Source: Hyphomicrobiales bacterium
GTDB lineage: Bacteria; Pseudomonadota; Alphaproteobacteria; Rhizobiales; Beijerinckiaceae
DNA length: 64,000 nt
NCBI GenBank assembly: GCA_003963405.1
Contig: RXIY01000049.1
Span: forward strand, 62,001 to 126,000
Reading direction: 5' to 3'
The notes beneath the pieces are model-generated. The model was not told where the DNA came from, did no database searches, and saw only the letters and a list, made by a program, of their open reading frames with translations. A program made the position numbers and the translations under genes. Below, in pieces: positions 9,033-18,412 of the stretch. Position 1 is the stretch's first letter; every line of letters starts with the position of its first letter.

Positions 9033-9707
9033 GGACCCGAAGGCCGCGCGGGAATCGAGCCCGGCCATCATCAATCCGCCAATCTGACGGGGCGCGCGAA
9101 CCAGTTCGCGCGCCACTGTTTTTCCGCACACGTCGCCTTCGGGCGTCAGCGCCTTGGCGGCGAGCGGCGGCAGCCCGCGCAGGGCGGGATCGCTGATCGC
9201 GCGCACCACGGCGAAAGGGATGCGCCGGTCGCGGGCGAATTCGGCGGCGAGATGCGATTCCATATCGACGGCCGCGGCCTGCGACTGCTCGCGCAGGCGC
9301 GTCTTGGCGTGGCGGTCCATCGCCGGCTGATCGACGCCGACGATCGCGCCGGAGATCGTCTTGCACCCCCTCGCGGCCGCGCCTTCGGCGAGCGCATCGG
9401 AGAGACGCGCGTGGGTTTCGTGGCGGTCGTCGCCCGAAACGACTGTATCGGCGATCATGAGGTCGCCCGGCCGCAAGGCGTGATCGAGCCCGCCGGCAAG
9501 ACCGAAACTGACGACGGCGGCGAAGCGGCGCTCCTGGAGGAGATCAAGCTCGGCGCGCAGTCTGAGCACATTCGCGCCGCTGCAAATGGCGACGACGCCC
9601 TCGCCCGCCACACAGGCAGCCTCGCGCTTCATGCCGGTGAGAACGAGGATCGGGCCCGGCGCCGGAACGCTGGCCACCTCTCTCCGGCGGCTCTGAACCA
9701 GCGTCAT
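8973..9707 (-). CDS. hpnG: Hopanoid-associated nucleoside phosphorylase
   Basis: A 244-residue member of the purine nucleoside phosphorylase/MTA-SAH nucleosidase superfamily. HpnG removes adenine from adenosylhopane, the step after HpnH. The sequence shows the early ILVLTGMKREA strand, the FGLAGGLDHALRPGDLMIAD region, VDMESHLAA (the ribose-contact Met-Glu) and FAVVRAISDPA. The ATG at 9707 with GGGAGAGG upstream is preferred to an earlier one at 9767. It ends inside the end of hpnH on the other strand, an unusual tail-to-tail overlap, and lies 207 bp below shc. Confidence 0.9.
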   Translation of the reverse strand: MTLVQSRRREVASVPAPGPILVLTGMKREAACVAGEGVVAICSGANVLRLRAELDLLQERRFAAVVSFGLAGGLDHALRPGDLMIADTVVSGDDRHETHARLSDALAEGAAARGCKTISGAIVGVDQPAMDRHAKTRLREQSQAAAVDMESHLAAEFARDRRIPFAVVRAISDPALRGLPPLAAKALTPEGDVCGKTVARELVRAPRQIGGLMMAGLDSRAAFGSLSRCGPLLGPLLRLVLTDL

Positions 9708-9856
9708 GGGCCTCTCCCTGTTTCGTGACCGTCGCCTTAACTCCCCTCTTTCCGAGGGCGAAGTCAACGGCTGACCAGCAGGCGGGTCGTCATTAGTGAA
9801 TTGGGCTCAGCGATCGCCGCCGGCAAATGCCTCTCGTTCACGCGCTCCCACTTGGT

Positions 9857-9880
9857 ATGCGCACTTGGCGTGCGCACTTC
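9857..9880. repeat. Short direct repeat upstream of hpnG
   Basis: TGCGCACTT occurs at 9858 and 9871, separated by four bases, in the 207-bp gap between shc and hpnG. It could be a regulator site for hpnG or chance; no promoter boxes are obvious. Confidence 0.2.
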
Positions 9881-9914
9881 CCCGTCACGGAGCGCTCACG
9901 CCCGGCGCCGGGGC

Positions 9915-11888
9915 TTACAGCCCCACGGTCACCAGCTTGCTGTTCGTGCCCACCAGATTGCGGTAGCGCGCCAGCGCCCACAGCGGGAAGAATTTCGCAT
10001 AGCCGTGGTAGCGCAGATAGAAGACGCGCGGGAATCCGGTGGCGGTGAAGCGCGCCTCGTTCCACAGGCCGTGCTCGGCCTGCGTCGCCTGTAGGTAGGC
10101 CACGCCGCGCGCGACGGCCGGATGCTCCACATCGCCCGAGGCCATCAGGGCGAGCAGCGCCCAGGCCGTTTGCGAGGCGGTCGAGGGCGCTTGCTCATAG
10201 CCCTTGTAATCGAGCTTGTAGCTCGCAAGATCCTCGCCCCAGCCGCCGTCGGGATTCTGGATCGAGACCAGCCAATTCACCGCGCGGCGATAGGCGTCAT
10301 GGTCATGCGGCAGGCCGGCGGCGTTGAGCGCGCAGAGCGCCGACCACGTTCCATAGATGTAATTGGCGCCCCAGCGGCCGAACCAGCTGCCGTCTTTCTC
10401 CTGGTCCTTGATGATGTAATCGACGCCGCGCTTCAGACAGTCGCTCGTCTCCGCCGTCTCGCCGAGCTGGGCGAGGAGCGAGATGCAGCGGGCCGACACG
10501 TCGACGGTCGGCGGATCGAGCAGCGCGCCATGATCGGCGAAGGGAATGTGGTTGAGGTAGTGATAGGCGTTGTCCGCGTCGAAGGCGCCCCAGCCGCCGT
10601 TCTTCGACTGCATGCCGACGATCCACTCCTTCGCGCGGGCGATGCGCTCGGCGTAGGGATTGGCGCTCTCATTGGCGGTGAGCCGGTCCATGGCGGTCGC
10701 GACGACGGCCGTGTCGTCCACATCCGGATAATAGGCGTTGGCGTATTGGAAGGCCCAGCCGCCGGGCCGCAGGTCCGGGCGCTGGACCGCCCAGTCGCCC
10801 TTCACGTCGAGCACCTGAAGCGGCGCGAGCCAGTCGAGCGCCTGGCGCGCACGCTCGCGCGCATCCGGGTCGCCGGTCTCCAGTAGCGCATGGGCGACAA
10901 GCGAGGTGTCCCACACCGGCGAGACGCAGGGCTGGCAATAGGCTTCCGTTTCGTTGACCACGAGCAGGCGCTCGATCGATTCGCGCGCGTCCTTCACGCG
11001 CTGGTCGCTCTCGGGCGCGCCGAGCACGTCGTACATCAGCAGGCTGTTGACCATCGCCGGGAAGATGGCGCCGAGGCCGTCGACGCCGTTGAGGCGCTCG
11101 GTCGTCCATTTTTCGGCAAGTTCGATCGACAGTTCGCGCGACCGCTTCGGCATATGGGGTTCGAGAACCCGCAGCAGCTTGTCGATCTCGCCGAAGATAT
11201 GCGCCCAGGGCCAGGTCTGGTGCTCGCCCTTCGGCCAGACCTTCACCTCCTCGGGCGGCGTCACGAAAAGCTCCTGGATGCGGACGCCCTTGGGATTTTT
11301 CGCCTTTGGCTTTTTCGTCATCAGAACCAGCAGGGGCACGAGCACCGTGCGGCCCCAATAGGAGATCTTGTCGAGGTGGAAGGGGAACCACTTCGGCAGC
11401 AGCATGATCTCGATCGGCATCACCGGCACGCCGCGCCAGGGGATTTCGCCATAGAGCGCGAGCAGCGAACGGGTGAAGACATTGCTCGTCGCCGCGCCGC
11501 CATGCGCGAGAATGGCGCTTCGCGCGCGCACCATATGCGGCGCCTCGATGTCGTCGCCGATCATCTTGAGCGCGAAATAGGCTTTCACGCTGGCGCTGAT
11601 GTTGAAGTCGCCGTCCTGGAAGAGCGGCCAGCCGCCGTGGCGCTCGCTTTGCGTGCGGCGCAGATAGACGCCGATCTTGCGCTCCAGTTCGGCGTCGACG
11701 GGCTCGGCGCGGAAATGGCGCATCAGCACATATTCGGCCGGAATGGTGGTGTCGGCCTCGAGCTCGAAGCACCAATGGCCGTCGGTCTTGCCGAGCGCAA
11801 GCAGCGCCCGCTTGGCGTTCTGGATGCTCGCCTCCAGCGCCTCGGCGCCGACGGGAGCGTAGGTTTCAATGCGCGCGGCTGCGGTCAT
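9915..11888 (-). CDS. shc: Squalene-hopene cyclase
   Basis: A 657-residue terpene cyclase converting squalene to hopene/hopanol on the inner membrane. The catalytic acid motif DVDDTA is near residue 387, and several QW-type repeats are present (SKNGGWGAFD, KDGSWFGRWG, PDGGWGEDL). Length is the usual 630-680. The start MTAAARIETYAPV is 27 bp after an XRE-type regulator gene, so the two should share a transcript; the palindrome upstream of that regulator may therefore control cyclase supply. Confidence 0.97.
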   Translation of the reverse strand: MTAAARIETYAPVGAEALEASIQNAKRALLALGKTDGHWCFELEADTTIPAEYVLMRHFRAEPVDAELERKIGVYLRRTQSERHGGWPLFQDGDFNISASVKAYFALKMIGDDIEAPHMVRARSAILAHGGAATSNVFTRSLLALYGEIPWRGVPVMPIEIMLLPKWFPFHLDKISYWGRTVLVPLLVLMTKKPKAKNPKGVRIQELFVTPPEEVKVWPKGEHQTWPWAHIFGEIDKLLRVLEPHMPKRSRELSIELAEKWTTERLNGVDGLGAIFPAMVNSLLMYDVLGAPESDQRVKDARESIERLLVVNETEAYCQPCVSPVWDTSLVAHALLETGDPDARERARQALDWLAPLQVLDVKGDWAVQRPDLRPGGWAFQYANAYYPDVDDTAVVATAMDRLTANESANPYAERIARAKEWIVGMQSKNGGWGAFDADNAYHYLNHIPFADHGALLDPPTVDVSARCISLLAQLGETAETSDCLKRGVDYIIKDQEKDGSWFGRWGANYIYGTWSALCALNAAGLPHDHDAYRRAVNWLVSIQNPDGGWGEDLASYKLDYKGYEQAPSTASQTAWALLALMASGDVEHPAVARGVAYLQATQAEHGLWNEARFTATGFPRVFYLRYHGYAKFFPLWALARYRNLVGTNSKLVTVGL

Positions 11889-11915
11889 CGTGAATTCCCT
11901 TTAGGTCATGCGGTC

Positions 11916-12203
11916 TCAGGCGATGCGCAGCGTCGCTGTTTTTCCAGCGCCGGCATGAGGCCTGATGTTGATTTCAACGTCCTGTCCGAGGGCGACGAGG
12001 AAGCGCAAAAGCCGCTCCACCGAGAACTGCCTGAAGTCTCCATGCAGCATCTTCGAGACATCGGGCTGCCTGACGCCGAAGAGCCGCGCCGCCTCGATCT
12101 GCTTGAGGCCGCGCTCTTTGAGCAGCGCGTCGATCCTGCCGACGAGCTGCGCCTTGAGGAGATGGTCCTCGGCGGCTCTTTGAGGTGAAAGCGGGTCGTC
12201 CAT
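11916..12203 (-). CDS. XRE-family regulator, orphan antitoxin type
   Basis: A 95-residue helix-turn-helix protein of the HigA-2/COG5606 type: LLKERGLKQIEAARLFGVRQPDVSKML is the helix-turn-helix, followed by the conserved FSVERLLRFLVALGQDVEI tail. Such proteins are usually antitoxins next to a RelE/HigB toxin; no toxin gene is present. The ATG at 12203 is chosen because the promoter-like and palindromic sites at 12261-12287 would place a start at 12302 upstream of the transcript. shc follows after 27 bp, suggesting the regulator is now linked to hopanoid genes. Confidence 0.85.
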   Translation of the reverse strand: MDDPLSPQRAAEDHLLKAQLVGRIDALLKERGLKQIEAARLFGVRQPDVSKMLHGDFRQFSVERLLRFLVALGQDVEINIRPHAGAGKTATLRIA

Positions 12204-12260
12204 CGGCTCGGGTGAGAAGTCGGTCGCCTCCGGTCCGGCGGGCGGCCGAACGGCGTTTCG

Positions 12261-12287
12261 GTTATAGTGATTTGACCATATGGTCAA
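12261..12287 (-). promoter_or_regulatory. Palindromic operator and promoter before the XRE-shc unit
   Basis: TTGACCATATGGTCAA (12272-12287) is a perfect 16-bp palindrome spanning the hpnE stop codon. On the minus strand its TTGACC can serve as -35 with TATAAC (12266-12261) as -10, at a short 15-bp spacing. An XRE dimer bound here would block this promoter, giving autoregulation of the XRE-shc transcript. Function is inferred. Confidence 0.5.
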
Positions 12288-13537
12288 GGAGCCTTCGCGC
12301 ATCCAGCGAGCGCCGCCGCCTTGTATCCCGAGCGGATCGACCCCTCGATCGTCGCGGGGAGGCCCGTCGCCGTCCAGTCGCCGGCGAGGAAGAGATTGCG
12401 CCAGGCGGTTTCGGCGCCGGGGCGGCGCGCTTCCTGCGCCGGCGTCGCGGCGAAGGTTGCGCGCTTTTCCTTCACGATCTGCCAGGGGGGAAGATCGCGG
12501 GGAAGCCCCGTCGCGGCGGCGACCTCGGCCCAGATCTGCCCGGCGAGCGCCTCGCGCGGCTCCTCCATCAGCCGGTCGGCCCCGCTGATCGTGACCGAGA
12601 GCCTGTCATCGAAGGCGAAGAGCCACTCGGAAACCGAGCCGACCATGCCGAGCAGCAAGGGCTGGCCGGGCGGCGGCGCGATCTTGAAATGGACATTGAG
12701 GATTGCGCGATAGTCGTCGGGCGCGACCAGCTTGGGCACGAGCTCGGTCGCGCTCCAGGGGGGGACGGCGAGCACGACGCTGTCCTCTTCGCCAAGCGCA
12801 ATATCCTCTCCCGCGAAACGCAGGGCGCGAACGCGGCCGTCGTCGACGTCGATCTCGCGCAGCCGCGCGCCGAAGCGCGGGCTGACGCCCTGCGCTGCAA
12901 GCTTTGCGAGCGCCGGCTCGATGAAGGCGTGGCCGAGCCCGCCCCTGGCGACGAGCGGCCGGCAGGCGGCGCCGCCTGCGGCGAGCGTTTCGCGCAGCAC
13001 GGCGCCCGCCAGCGTCGCCGACGCCTCGGCGGGCTCGGTGTTGAGGGCGGAGAGCATCACCGGGCGCCAGAGCTTTTCAAAGAGAAGGCCATCGCAGCGC
13101 ATCGTCTCGCCGATGGTCGCGCCCGCTTTGGCGAATAGCAGCCTGGCGGCGTCGAGGTAATCGAGCGGGCGCGTCTCGGGGACGCGCCTGTCGGGGACGA
13201 AAATCCACCAGGGGATTTTCGAGGCGTTGGGCCGCAACCGCCAGCGCCGGCCGGTCTCGAAATCGAGGAAGTCGAATTGGCACTCCGCGGGTCCGACGAG
13301 GGCGTCGCTCGCGCCGATGCGCGCGCCGTAATCGCGCGCCGCCCAATTTCCGGAGAGCAGCAGATGATTGCCGTTATCGATGACGAGGTCGAGCGACGGG
13401 TCGAAATAGGAGCGGCAGCGCCCGCCCGCCATGCGCGCGGCTTCATGCAGCGCCACGCGCCGGCCTTCGTCGGCGAGCCGGACGGCGCAGGAGAGGCCGG
13501 CCAGACCCGCCCCGACGATATGAATGGTTCCGCTCAC
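12284..13537 (-). CDS. hpnE: Hydroxysqualene dehydroxylase / squalene-forming FAD oxidoreductase
   Basis: A 417-residue FAD amine-oxidase-type protein that reduces hydroxysqualene to squalene, the third step of the HpnC-D-E route. The dinucleotide-binding motif VGAGLAGLSCAVRLA follows the start, then HEAARMAGGRCRS, and the C-terminal FLAGDWTATGLPATIEGSIRSG closes the FAD site. The GTG start at 13537 overlaps the hpnD stop as GTGA. Length is normal. Confidence 0.94.
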   Translation of the reverse strand: MSGTIHIVGAGLAGLSCAVRLADEGRRVALHEAARMAGGRCRSYFDPSLDLVIDNGNHLLLSGNWAARDYGARIGASDALVGPAECQFDFLDFETGRRWRLRPNASKIPWWIFVPDRRVPETRPLDYLDAARLLFAKAGATIGETMRCDGLLFEKLWRPVMLSALNTEPAEASATLAGAVLRETLAAGGAACRPLVARGGLGHAFIEPALAKLAAQGVSPRFGARLREIDVDDGRVRALRFAGEDIALGEEDSVVLAVPPWSATELVPKLVAPDDYRAILNVHFKIAPPPGQPLLLGMVGSVSEWLFAFDDRLSVTISGADRLMEEPREALAGQIWAEVAAATGLPRDLPPWQIVKEKRATFAATPAQEARRPGAETAWRNLFLAGDWTATGLPATIEGSIRSGYKAAALAGCAKAP

Positions 13538-14400
13538 AGGAAAGCGTGTCTGAGCAGGGCGCCGATCAGCTTCACTCGCGACATGCGCACGGGGGCGCGT
13601 GGCGGCGCGAAGCCGCGCTCGGCGAGGCGGTCGAGAATGGAGCGATAGCCGGCGGCCATCAGATAAGGGGCCTTCACGCCCGATTTCGGCAGGCCCGCCA
13701 TGACGAGATCGGCTTGTTCGAAATGCTCGCGCGCCCGCTGCATGACGGGCGCGCAAACGGCGTCGAGCGCCGGGCTGGCGAGCACGGCATGGGGCGCCTG
13801 GGTGGCGACGCCCGCCTCGTCTATCGCCTCGCGCGGAAGATATAGCCGCCCGCGCGCGGCGTCTTCGTCGAGGTCGCGCAGGATATTCGTGAGCTGAAGC
13901 GCGCGCCCGAGGTGATAGGCGAGAAGCTTCGGCCCCGTGGGAAGTTCGGCCGCGTCGTCCTCGACGAGGCCGAACGCGCGCACCGAGAGCCGGCCCACGG
14001 CGCTCGCGACGCGGTCGCAATAGATTTCGAGCGTCTCCCAGTCCGGCGCGCAAATGTCCTGTTCGACATCCATCATCATGCCGTCGATGATGGCCTCGAA
14101 ATCGGCGCGGTCCAGCCTGAAGCGGCGCACCGGCTCGGCGAGAAAGGCGCTGCGCGGGCGAATGCGGCCGGCGTAGAGCTCGTCGAGATCGAGACGCCAG
14201 GCGTCGAGCGCCTCGCGGCGGGCGGCTCGGTCGCCCTCGTCGTCGGCGATGTCGTCGACGGCGCGGCAGAAAGTGTAGATCGCAAACATGGCGTCCCGGC
14301 GCGATGGCTCGAGAATGCGCATGGCGAGATAGAAGGAGCTCTTGACCGCAATGGTCTGCGTCTCGAGCGGCGCGATGTCGGCGATGGTTTCCATGGTCAT
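13534..14400 (-). CDS. hpnD: Presqualene diphosphate synthase
   Basis: A 288-residue squalene/phytoene synthase-family enzyme that condenses two farnesyl diphosphates to presqualene diphosphate. Both Asp-rich Mg-binding motifs are visible: DDIADDE near residue 47 and NILRDLDEDAARGR near residue 175. It starts within the hpnC stop (TGATG) and ends in the hpnE GTG start, so C, D and E should be translationally coupled. Confidence 0.95.
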   Translation of the reverse strand: MTMETIADIAPLETQTIAVKSSFYLAMRILEPSRRDAMFAIYTFCRAVDDIADDEGDRAARREALDAWRLDLDELYAGRIRPRSAFLAEPVRRFRLDRADFEAIIDGMMMDVEQDICAPDWETLEIYCDRVASAVGRLSVRAFGLVEDDAAELPTGPKLLAYHLGRALQLTNILRDLDEDAARGRLYLPREAIDEAGVATQAPHAVLASPALDAVCAPVMQRAREHFEQADLVMAGLPKSGVKAPYLMAAGYRSILDRLAERGFAPPRAPVRMSRVKLIGALLRHAFL

Positions 14401-15275
14401 CAGGCAGCGTCCGCAATGGCGCGGCGCGTCCGCAGGGGGCGTCGCAGCAAAGCGCCGAGCGCGCCCCTCGCGCCGGCGAGGGCGAAGCCCAGCCTGCCGG
14501 CGTGCACCTTGTCGCAGAGCGGATCAGCGACGCGCAGCCGGGCGACAAGCGTCTCGGCGAGCGCCTGAATCGCGCCCACTTCCATCGCGAGCCGGGTATC
14601 GTTGATGAGATCGGCGAAGGGACGCGCGCGATCGAGCAGCCCGGCGGTTTTCTCGTCGAGATCGCGAATTGCGGCGAGAAGCGGCGCCGGCGCGCGGGCA
14701 TCTGCGAGCATCTCGACGCGTGCGCCGTGGGCGTCGAGCGCCTCGGCCGTCACATAGACGCGATCGAGGTCGCGGTAATCCTTGGCGCAATCCTGGAGGT
14801 GGTTGATCACCTGCAGCGCGGCGCAGAGCGCGTCATTCGCCGCCCAGACGCGCTCGGGGTTCTCGCCGTGCACGTCGCAGACGAAACGGCCGACCGGCAT
14901 GGCGGAGTAGCGGCAATAATAAATGAGGTCGTCCCAGTCGCGGTAGCGCAGATAGGTCACGTCCCGCATGAAGGCGGTGATGAGGTCGCGCGCGTGCTGG
15001 GGATCGAGCCGGCGGGCGCGGCACTCCTCGCGCAGGCGTGCGGCGACCGGCTCCTCGGGGCCGCGATTCATGAGCGCGAGATCGAGGCGCTCCAGCAGAT
15101 CGAGCTTCTGCTGCGCCGAAAGGGTCGGATGGTCGGAAATATCGTCGGCGGCGCGCACGAAGTCATAAAAGGCCATGATCGGCGCGCGGTTTTGCGGCGC
15201 GATCAGGACCGAGGCGACCGGGAAATTCTCGTCGCGATGCGTCTTTCCCGAACTTGTGTCGGCGATGTCGATCAT
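14400..15275 (-). CDS. hpnC: Hydroxysqualene synthase
   Basis: A 291-residue paralogue of HpnD that converts presqualene diphosphate to hydroxysqualene. The start MIDIADTSSGKTHRDENFPVAS matches HpnC proteins, which have the ENFPV stretch; the first Asp-rich motif is degenerate (RAADDISDH) and the second reads DCAKDYRDLDRVY. The ATG at 15275 is preferred over an upstream start in a low-complexity Arg-rich stretch. It lies 87 bp after hpnB on the same strand. Confidence 0.93.
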   Translation of the reverse strand: MIDIADTSSGKTHRDENFPVASVLIAPQNRAPIMAFYDFVRAADDISDHPTLSAQQKLDLLERLDLALMNRGPEEPVAARLREECRARRLDPQHARDLITAFMRDVTYLRYRDWDDLIYYCRYSAMPVGRFVCDVHGENPERVWAANDALCAALQVINHLQDCAKDYRDLDRVYVTAEALDAHGARVEMLADARAPAPLLAAIRDLDEKTAGLLDRARPFADLINDTRLAMEVGAIQALAETLVARLRVADPLCDKVHAGRLGFALAGARGALGALLRRPLRTRRAIADAA

Positions 15276-15362
15276 CTCAAGCAGCCAATGCCCTCGCCTT
15301 CGCGATGGCGAGGGGAGCCTCGCGCCGCCCGCCGCCGCCAAGAATGTCCCCGCGCCGCGCGA

Positions 15363-16514
15363 TCACGCGGACGCCTGGTAACGGCCCTTCCATTCGCCGC
15401 CGCGGCCGCGCATGTGCCGCCAGGCCGAAACGGCGGTAAACCACGTATAGCACGCCGCGACCGCCGGCAACGCAAAGGCGCGCAGGGGCGAAAGGCCATA
15501 GAAACGCAGGCTCGGCATATAGGCCTGTGCGCCGATCAGCCAGGCGACGAGCGCAATCTCCCGCGTCGGCGATTCGGTGAAGGCCAGGGCCGGCGGTGCC
15601 AGATAGACGAGCGCCATGCCGAGGACGGCCCCGGCCAGAAGCAGCGGCGAATAATTGAGCTGCGCATAGGCCGAGCGCGTCACCATCCGCTCGATGTCCC
15701 GAAAGCGCGGATAGGGGCGCAGGCTGTAGACGTCGTCCGTAAGGCCGAGCCAGATCGGCCCCTGCTTCTTCATCAGCGCGCCCAGGGCGCAGTCGTCGAT
15801 CAGCGCGTCGCGAATCGCCGGCAGTCCGCCGGCCTGCGCCAGCGCCTCGGGACGCACCAGCATCACGCCCCCCGCCGCGCCCGCGACCTTGCTTTTGGGA
15901 TTGTTGACGGCGCGAAAGGGATAAATCTTCTGGAAGAAGAAGACGAAGGCCGGGATGAACCATTTCTCGGCCAGACTCTCGCAGCGCAGCTTGACCATGA
16001 GCGAGGAAAGCACCGCGCCCCTGGCCGTCGCCCCCGCGACGAGGCGGGTCAGAACATGTGGCTCGAAGGCGATGTCGGCGTCGCAGAACAGCACGAAATC
16101 GGGCTGGCGGGGCAGGTCGCGGATGTAAGTGAAGCCCCTGTGCATGGCGGCGATCTTGCCAGTCCAGCCATCGCCGGGGCCGTTCGACGACAGGATGGCG
16201 AGGCGGTCCTCGGCCTGTTCGGCCAGCGCGCGGGAGAGGGCGACTTCGGTGGTGCCGTCCGTGCTGTCGTCGTCGACGAGCACGACCTCGAACCGGCCGG
16301 GGAAATCCTGCCGCAGGAGCGAGGCGACGCTCGTCGAAATCACTTCCGCCTCGTCCCGCGCCGGGACGATGGCGATCACATGGCCGTCCGTCGGCAGGCG
16401 GGCGCCCTCGGGAACAAATTTGCTGTCGTGTTCCGTCAGCCGCCAGAAGGCGGAATTGAAAATGAGCAGATAGAGCCAGGCGGCGAGGGCAGTCAGCGCG
16501 ATGAGGGTCAGCAT
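15363..16514 (-). CDS. hpnB: Hopanoid-locus glycosyltransferase
   Basis: A 383-residue family 2 glycosyltransferase with one N-terminal membrane helix (LTLIALTALAAWLYLLIF), a GT2 catalytic domain (VIAIVPARDEAEVI, VVLVDDDSTDGT, FCDADIAF, then the acceptor region DDCALGALMKK) and two or three C-terminal hydrophobic segments. HpnB genes commonly head hopanoid operons; the transfer reaction is not established. The ATG at 16514 sits right before the helix; longer reading upstream is Arg/Gly-rich non-coding sequence. Confidence 0.9.
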   Translation of the reverse strand: MLTLIALTALAAWLYLLIFNSAFWRLTEHDSKFVPEGARLPTDGHVIAIVPARDEAEVISTSVASLLRQDFPGRFEVVLVDDDSTDGTTEVALSRALAEQAEDRLAILSSNGPGDGWTGKIAAMHRGFTYIRDLPRQPDFVLFCDADIAFEPHVLTRLVAGATARGAVLSSLMVKLRCESLAEKWFIPAFVFFFQKIYPFRAVNNPKSKVAGAAGGVMLVRPEALAQAGGLPAIRDALIDDCALGALMKKQGPIWLGLTDDVYSLRPYPRFRDIERMVTRSAYAQLNYSPLLLAGAVLGMALVYLAPPALAFTESPTREIALVAWLIGAQAYMPSLRFYGLSPLRAFALPAVAACYTWFTAVSAWRHMRGRGGEWKGRYQASA

Positions 16515-16791
16515 GGCGTACGTCGAGAATGCTATAGAGATCAATCCGCTGTCGGCTTCTAGCACTCCGCGGCGGCGCTGGCCAGCGCGCTTGCCCCTGC
16601 CTGGCTGCCGGCCAATCAGCCATCCCCCCGGCGCCAACCCTGCGACACGCGCGCCTCGCTTCTCTCTCTGCCGGCCCAGGCGATTCGATGCGCCGACTTT
16701 GGGCATTCTATAGGGCAGGCGGCCTCGCTCGGCGGCCCGAAAAGAGACATTGTCACGGACGCGGGTGCGTCTCTATCTGCATAAGGGTTGC

Positions 16792-16932
16792 ATGAACTAT
16801 AAACTCGCCATCATCGCCTTGGGTGTCGCGCTCTTTGTCGTCGCGATGATCCCATACGCTTATAAGCCGCGCTGCTCCACGCCCGACTGCACGCCGGAAG
16901 CGCCCTATTTCGGGGAGCGCGGCAGCCGCTGA
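16792..16932 (+). CDS. Small single-pass membrane protein
   Basis: A 46-residue protein: MNYKL, a strongly hydrophobic stretch of about 18 residues ending at IPYAY, then a short tail with two Cys (RCSTPDCTPEAPYF). AAGGG lies about 7 bases before the ATG. It is divergent from hpnB and faces pyrF. Too short for family recognition; the clean helix, ribosome-binding site and stop make it a plausible real gene. Confidence 0.5.
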   Translation: MNYKLAIIALGVALFVVAMIPYAYKPRCSTPDCTPEAPYFGERGSR

Positions 16933-16972
16933 GCCTTGCCGCCGCTTCGGGTTCCGGCAAGGGCGGAAGGCG

Positions 16973-17659
16973 TCAAGGCGCGATCTCCGCGACAATCGCT
17001 TCCGCCGCCTGGCGCGGATCGGCGGCGCGGGTGATGGGCCTTCCGACGACGATATGATTGGCGCTTGCCGCAATGGCCTGCGATGGGGTCATGATGCGCT
17101 TCTGGTCGCCGGCATCCGCGCCTGCCGGACGCACGCCCGGCGTCACGAGAAGCATTTCAGGTCCGACGAGCACCCGAATCGCGGAAAGCTCCAGCGGCGA
17201 GAGAATGAGGCCGTCGACGCCCGCAGCTTTGGCTTGGGCGGCGCGCCGCGCGACGAGGTCGGCGACGCCATAGGCGTAGCCCGCTTCCTCAAGATCGGCG
17301 TCGTCGTAGGACGTCATCACCGTCACTGCGAGCAGCTTCAGATCCCCCGCGCCGGCGCGGGCGGCGGCCATGGTCTGCGGATAGGCGTGGATGGTGAGGA
17401 AATCCATGCCCATGCGTGAGATCTGCCGCGTCGCGCGCTCGACCGTCGCGCCGATATCGTGGAGCTTCAGATCGATGAAGACGCGCTTGCCGGCGTCTTT
17501 CAGCTCCTGCGCCAGCGTAAGCCCGCCGCCATAGGCGAGCTCCATGCCGATCTTGTAGAAGGAGACGGCGTCGCCGAGCGCCCCGACGAGCGCGCGCGCG
17601 GCCTCGACCGTCTCGACATCGAGCGCGACAATGAGGCGGTCGCGAGCCTTGGCGTCCAT
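16973..17659 (-). CDS. pyrF: Orotidine 5'-phosphate decarboxylase
   Basis: A 228-residue TIM-barrel enzyme that decarboxylates OMP to UMP, the last step of de novo pyrimidine synthesis. The catalytic Lys/Asp array is in [13 protein letters not shown], the first strand is LIVALDVET, and the phosphate-binding end has LLVTPGVRP and [11 protein letters not shown]. Length is normal. The PmtA-like gene ends 17 bp upstream, so the two may be co-transcribed. Confidence 0.97.
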   Translation of the reverse strand: MDAKARDRLIVALDVETVEAARALVGALGDAVSFYKIGMELAYGGGLTLAQELKDAGKRVFIDLKLHDIGATVERATRQISRMGMDFLTIHAYPQTMAAARAGAGDLKLLAVTVMTSYDDADLEEAGYAYGVADLVARRAAQAKAAGVDGLILSPLELSAIRVLVGPEMLLVTPGVRPAGADAGDQKRIMTPSQAIAASANHIVVGRPITRAADPRQAAEAIVAEIAP

Positions 17660-17676
17660 CGTTGCGTTCTCGGGCT

Positions 17677-18288
17677 TTATATTTTGTTGACGTGGCCGGC
17701 CTTGCGGTAGCGCCAGACGCGCGCGGGCGGGATGTTCATCAGGACCGGAGCCGAGCCCTTGCCCACATAAGCGCCGCTCAGATCGTGGGCATGGAGCGGC
17801 ATGGGCGATTTCGTCAGCCCGTAGGTGAACTGGATGAACAAGCCGTCATCGCCCATCAGTTCGAAAGCCTGATGCAGCAAGGCGACGCGGTCGCGCTCGG
17901 GCCGGACCAGGAGGGGGAGGCTGGAGACGACTGTCGCCACGCGGCTCCCGATCTTTCCATCGAGCGTCTTCTTCAGCCCATAGGCGTCGCCCTGAACGAT
18001 CCGCACGCCAGGATAGCGTTCGCCGAGCATCTTGCAAAAACGCCCTTCATATTCGACGAGCACCAGCCGTTCTGGCGCGATTCCGCGGGCGAGCAAAGCC
18101 TTGGTGACGGGACCGGTGCCGGGACCGAGTTCGACGATCGGCCCCTCGCGGGAGAGGTCGACGTAGCTTGCCATCGTCCTGGCGAGCGCCGGACCCGACG
18201 GAGACACGGCTCCGATGAGGCGCGGATTTTCCACCCACTGCTTGATGAAGCGGGCGCTGTCGGCGAGCGAGCTTTTGCGGTCGTCCAA
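17677..18288 (-). CDS. PmtA-like phospholipid N-methyltransferase
   Basis: A 203-residue class I SAM methyltransferase of the rhodobacterial PmtA type, which methylates phosphatidylethanolamine toward phosphatidylcholine. [19 protein letters not shown] is the conserved amphipathic start region for membrane binding, and [16 protein letters not shown] is the SAM motif; VVSSLPLL is the post-I signature. An rRNA dimethylase-like function is less likely. pyrF follows after 17 bp. Confidence 0.82.
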   Translation of the reverse strand: MDDRKSSLADSARFIKQWVENPRLIGAVSPSGPALARTMASYVDLSREGPIVELGPGTGPVTKALLARGIAPERLVLVEYEGRFCKMLGERYPGVRIVQGDAYGLKKTLDGKIGSRVATVVSSLPLLVRPERDRVALLHQAFELMGDDGLFIQFTYGLTKSPMPLHAHDLSGAYVGKGSAPVLMNIPPARVWRYRKAGHVNKI

Positions 18289-18323
18289 GGGCGGTTTCCC
18301 TCAAGTCGGCTTCTATCGGCCTA

Positions 18324-18350
18324 TAGCAAACGGCCCCGCTGCCGGGGCCG
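18324..18350 (-). terminator. Hairpin terminator below the dnaJ-HNH unit
   Basis: CGGCCCCG and CGGGGCCG (18331-18350) pair around four bases; on the minus strand the stem is followed by TTTGC. It lies between the HNH gene and the PmtA-like gene and could end the dnaJ-HNH transcript. The T-run is short. Confidence 0.45.
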
Positions 18351-18412
18351 TGGCGCGACAATAGGGGAGGCGCGCGGCAAAGACAACGCGCGCTCTGCGA
18401 TGAGGGCCGTCG

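Noticed and set aside
12284..14701. 805-codon frame suggesting a fusion upstream of hpnE
   Set aside because: The first ~390 codons are a shadow of hpnD/hpnC in another frame; HpnE similarity begins at the GTG at 13537.
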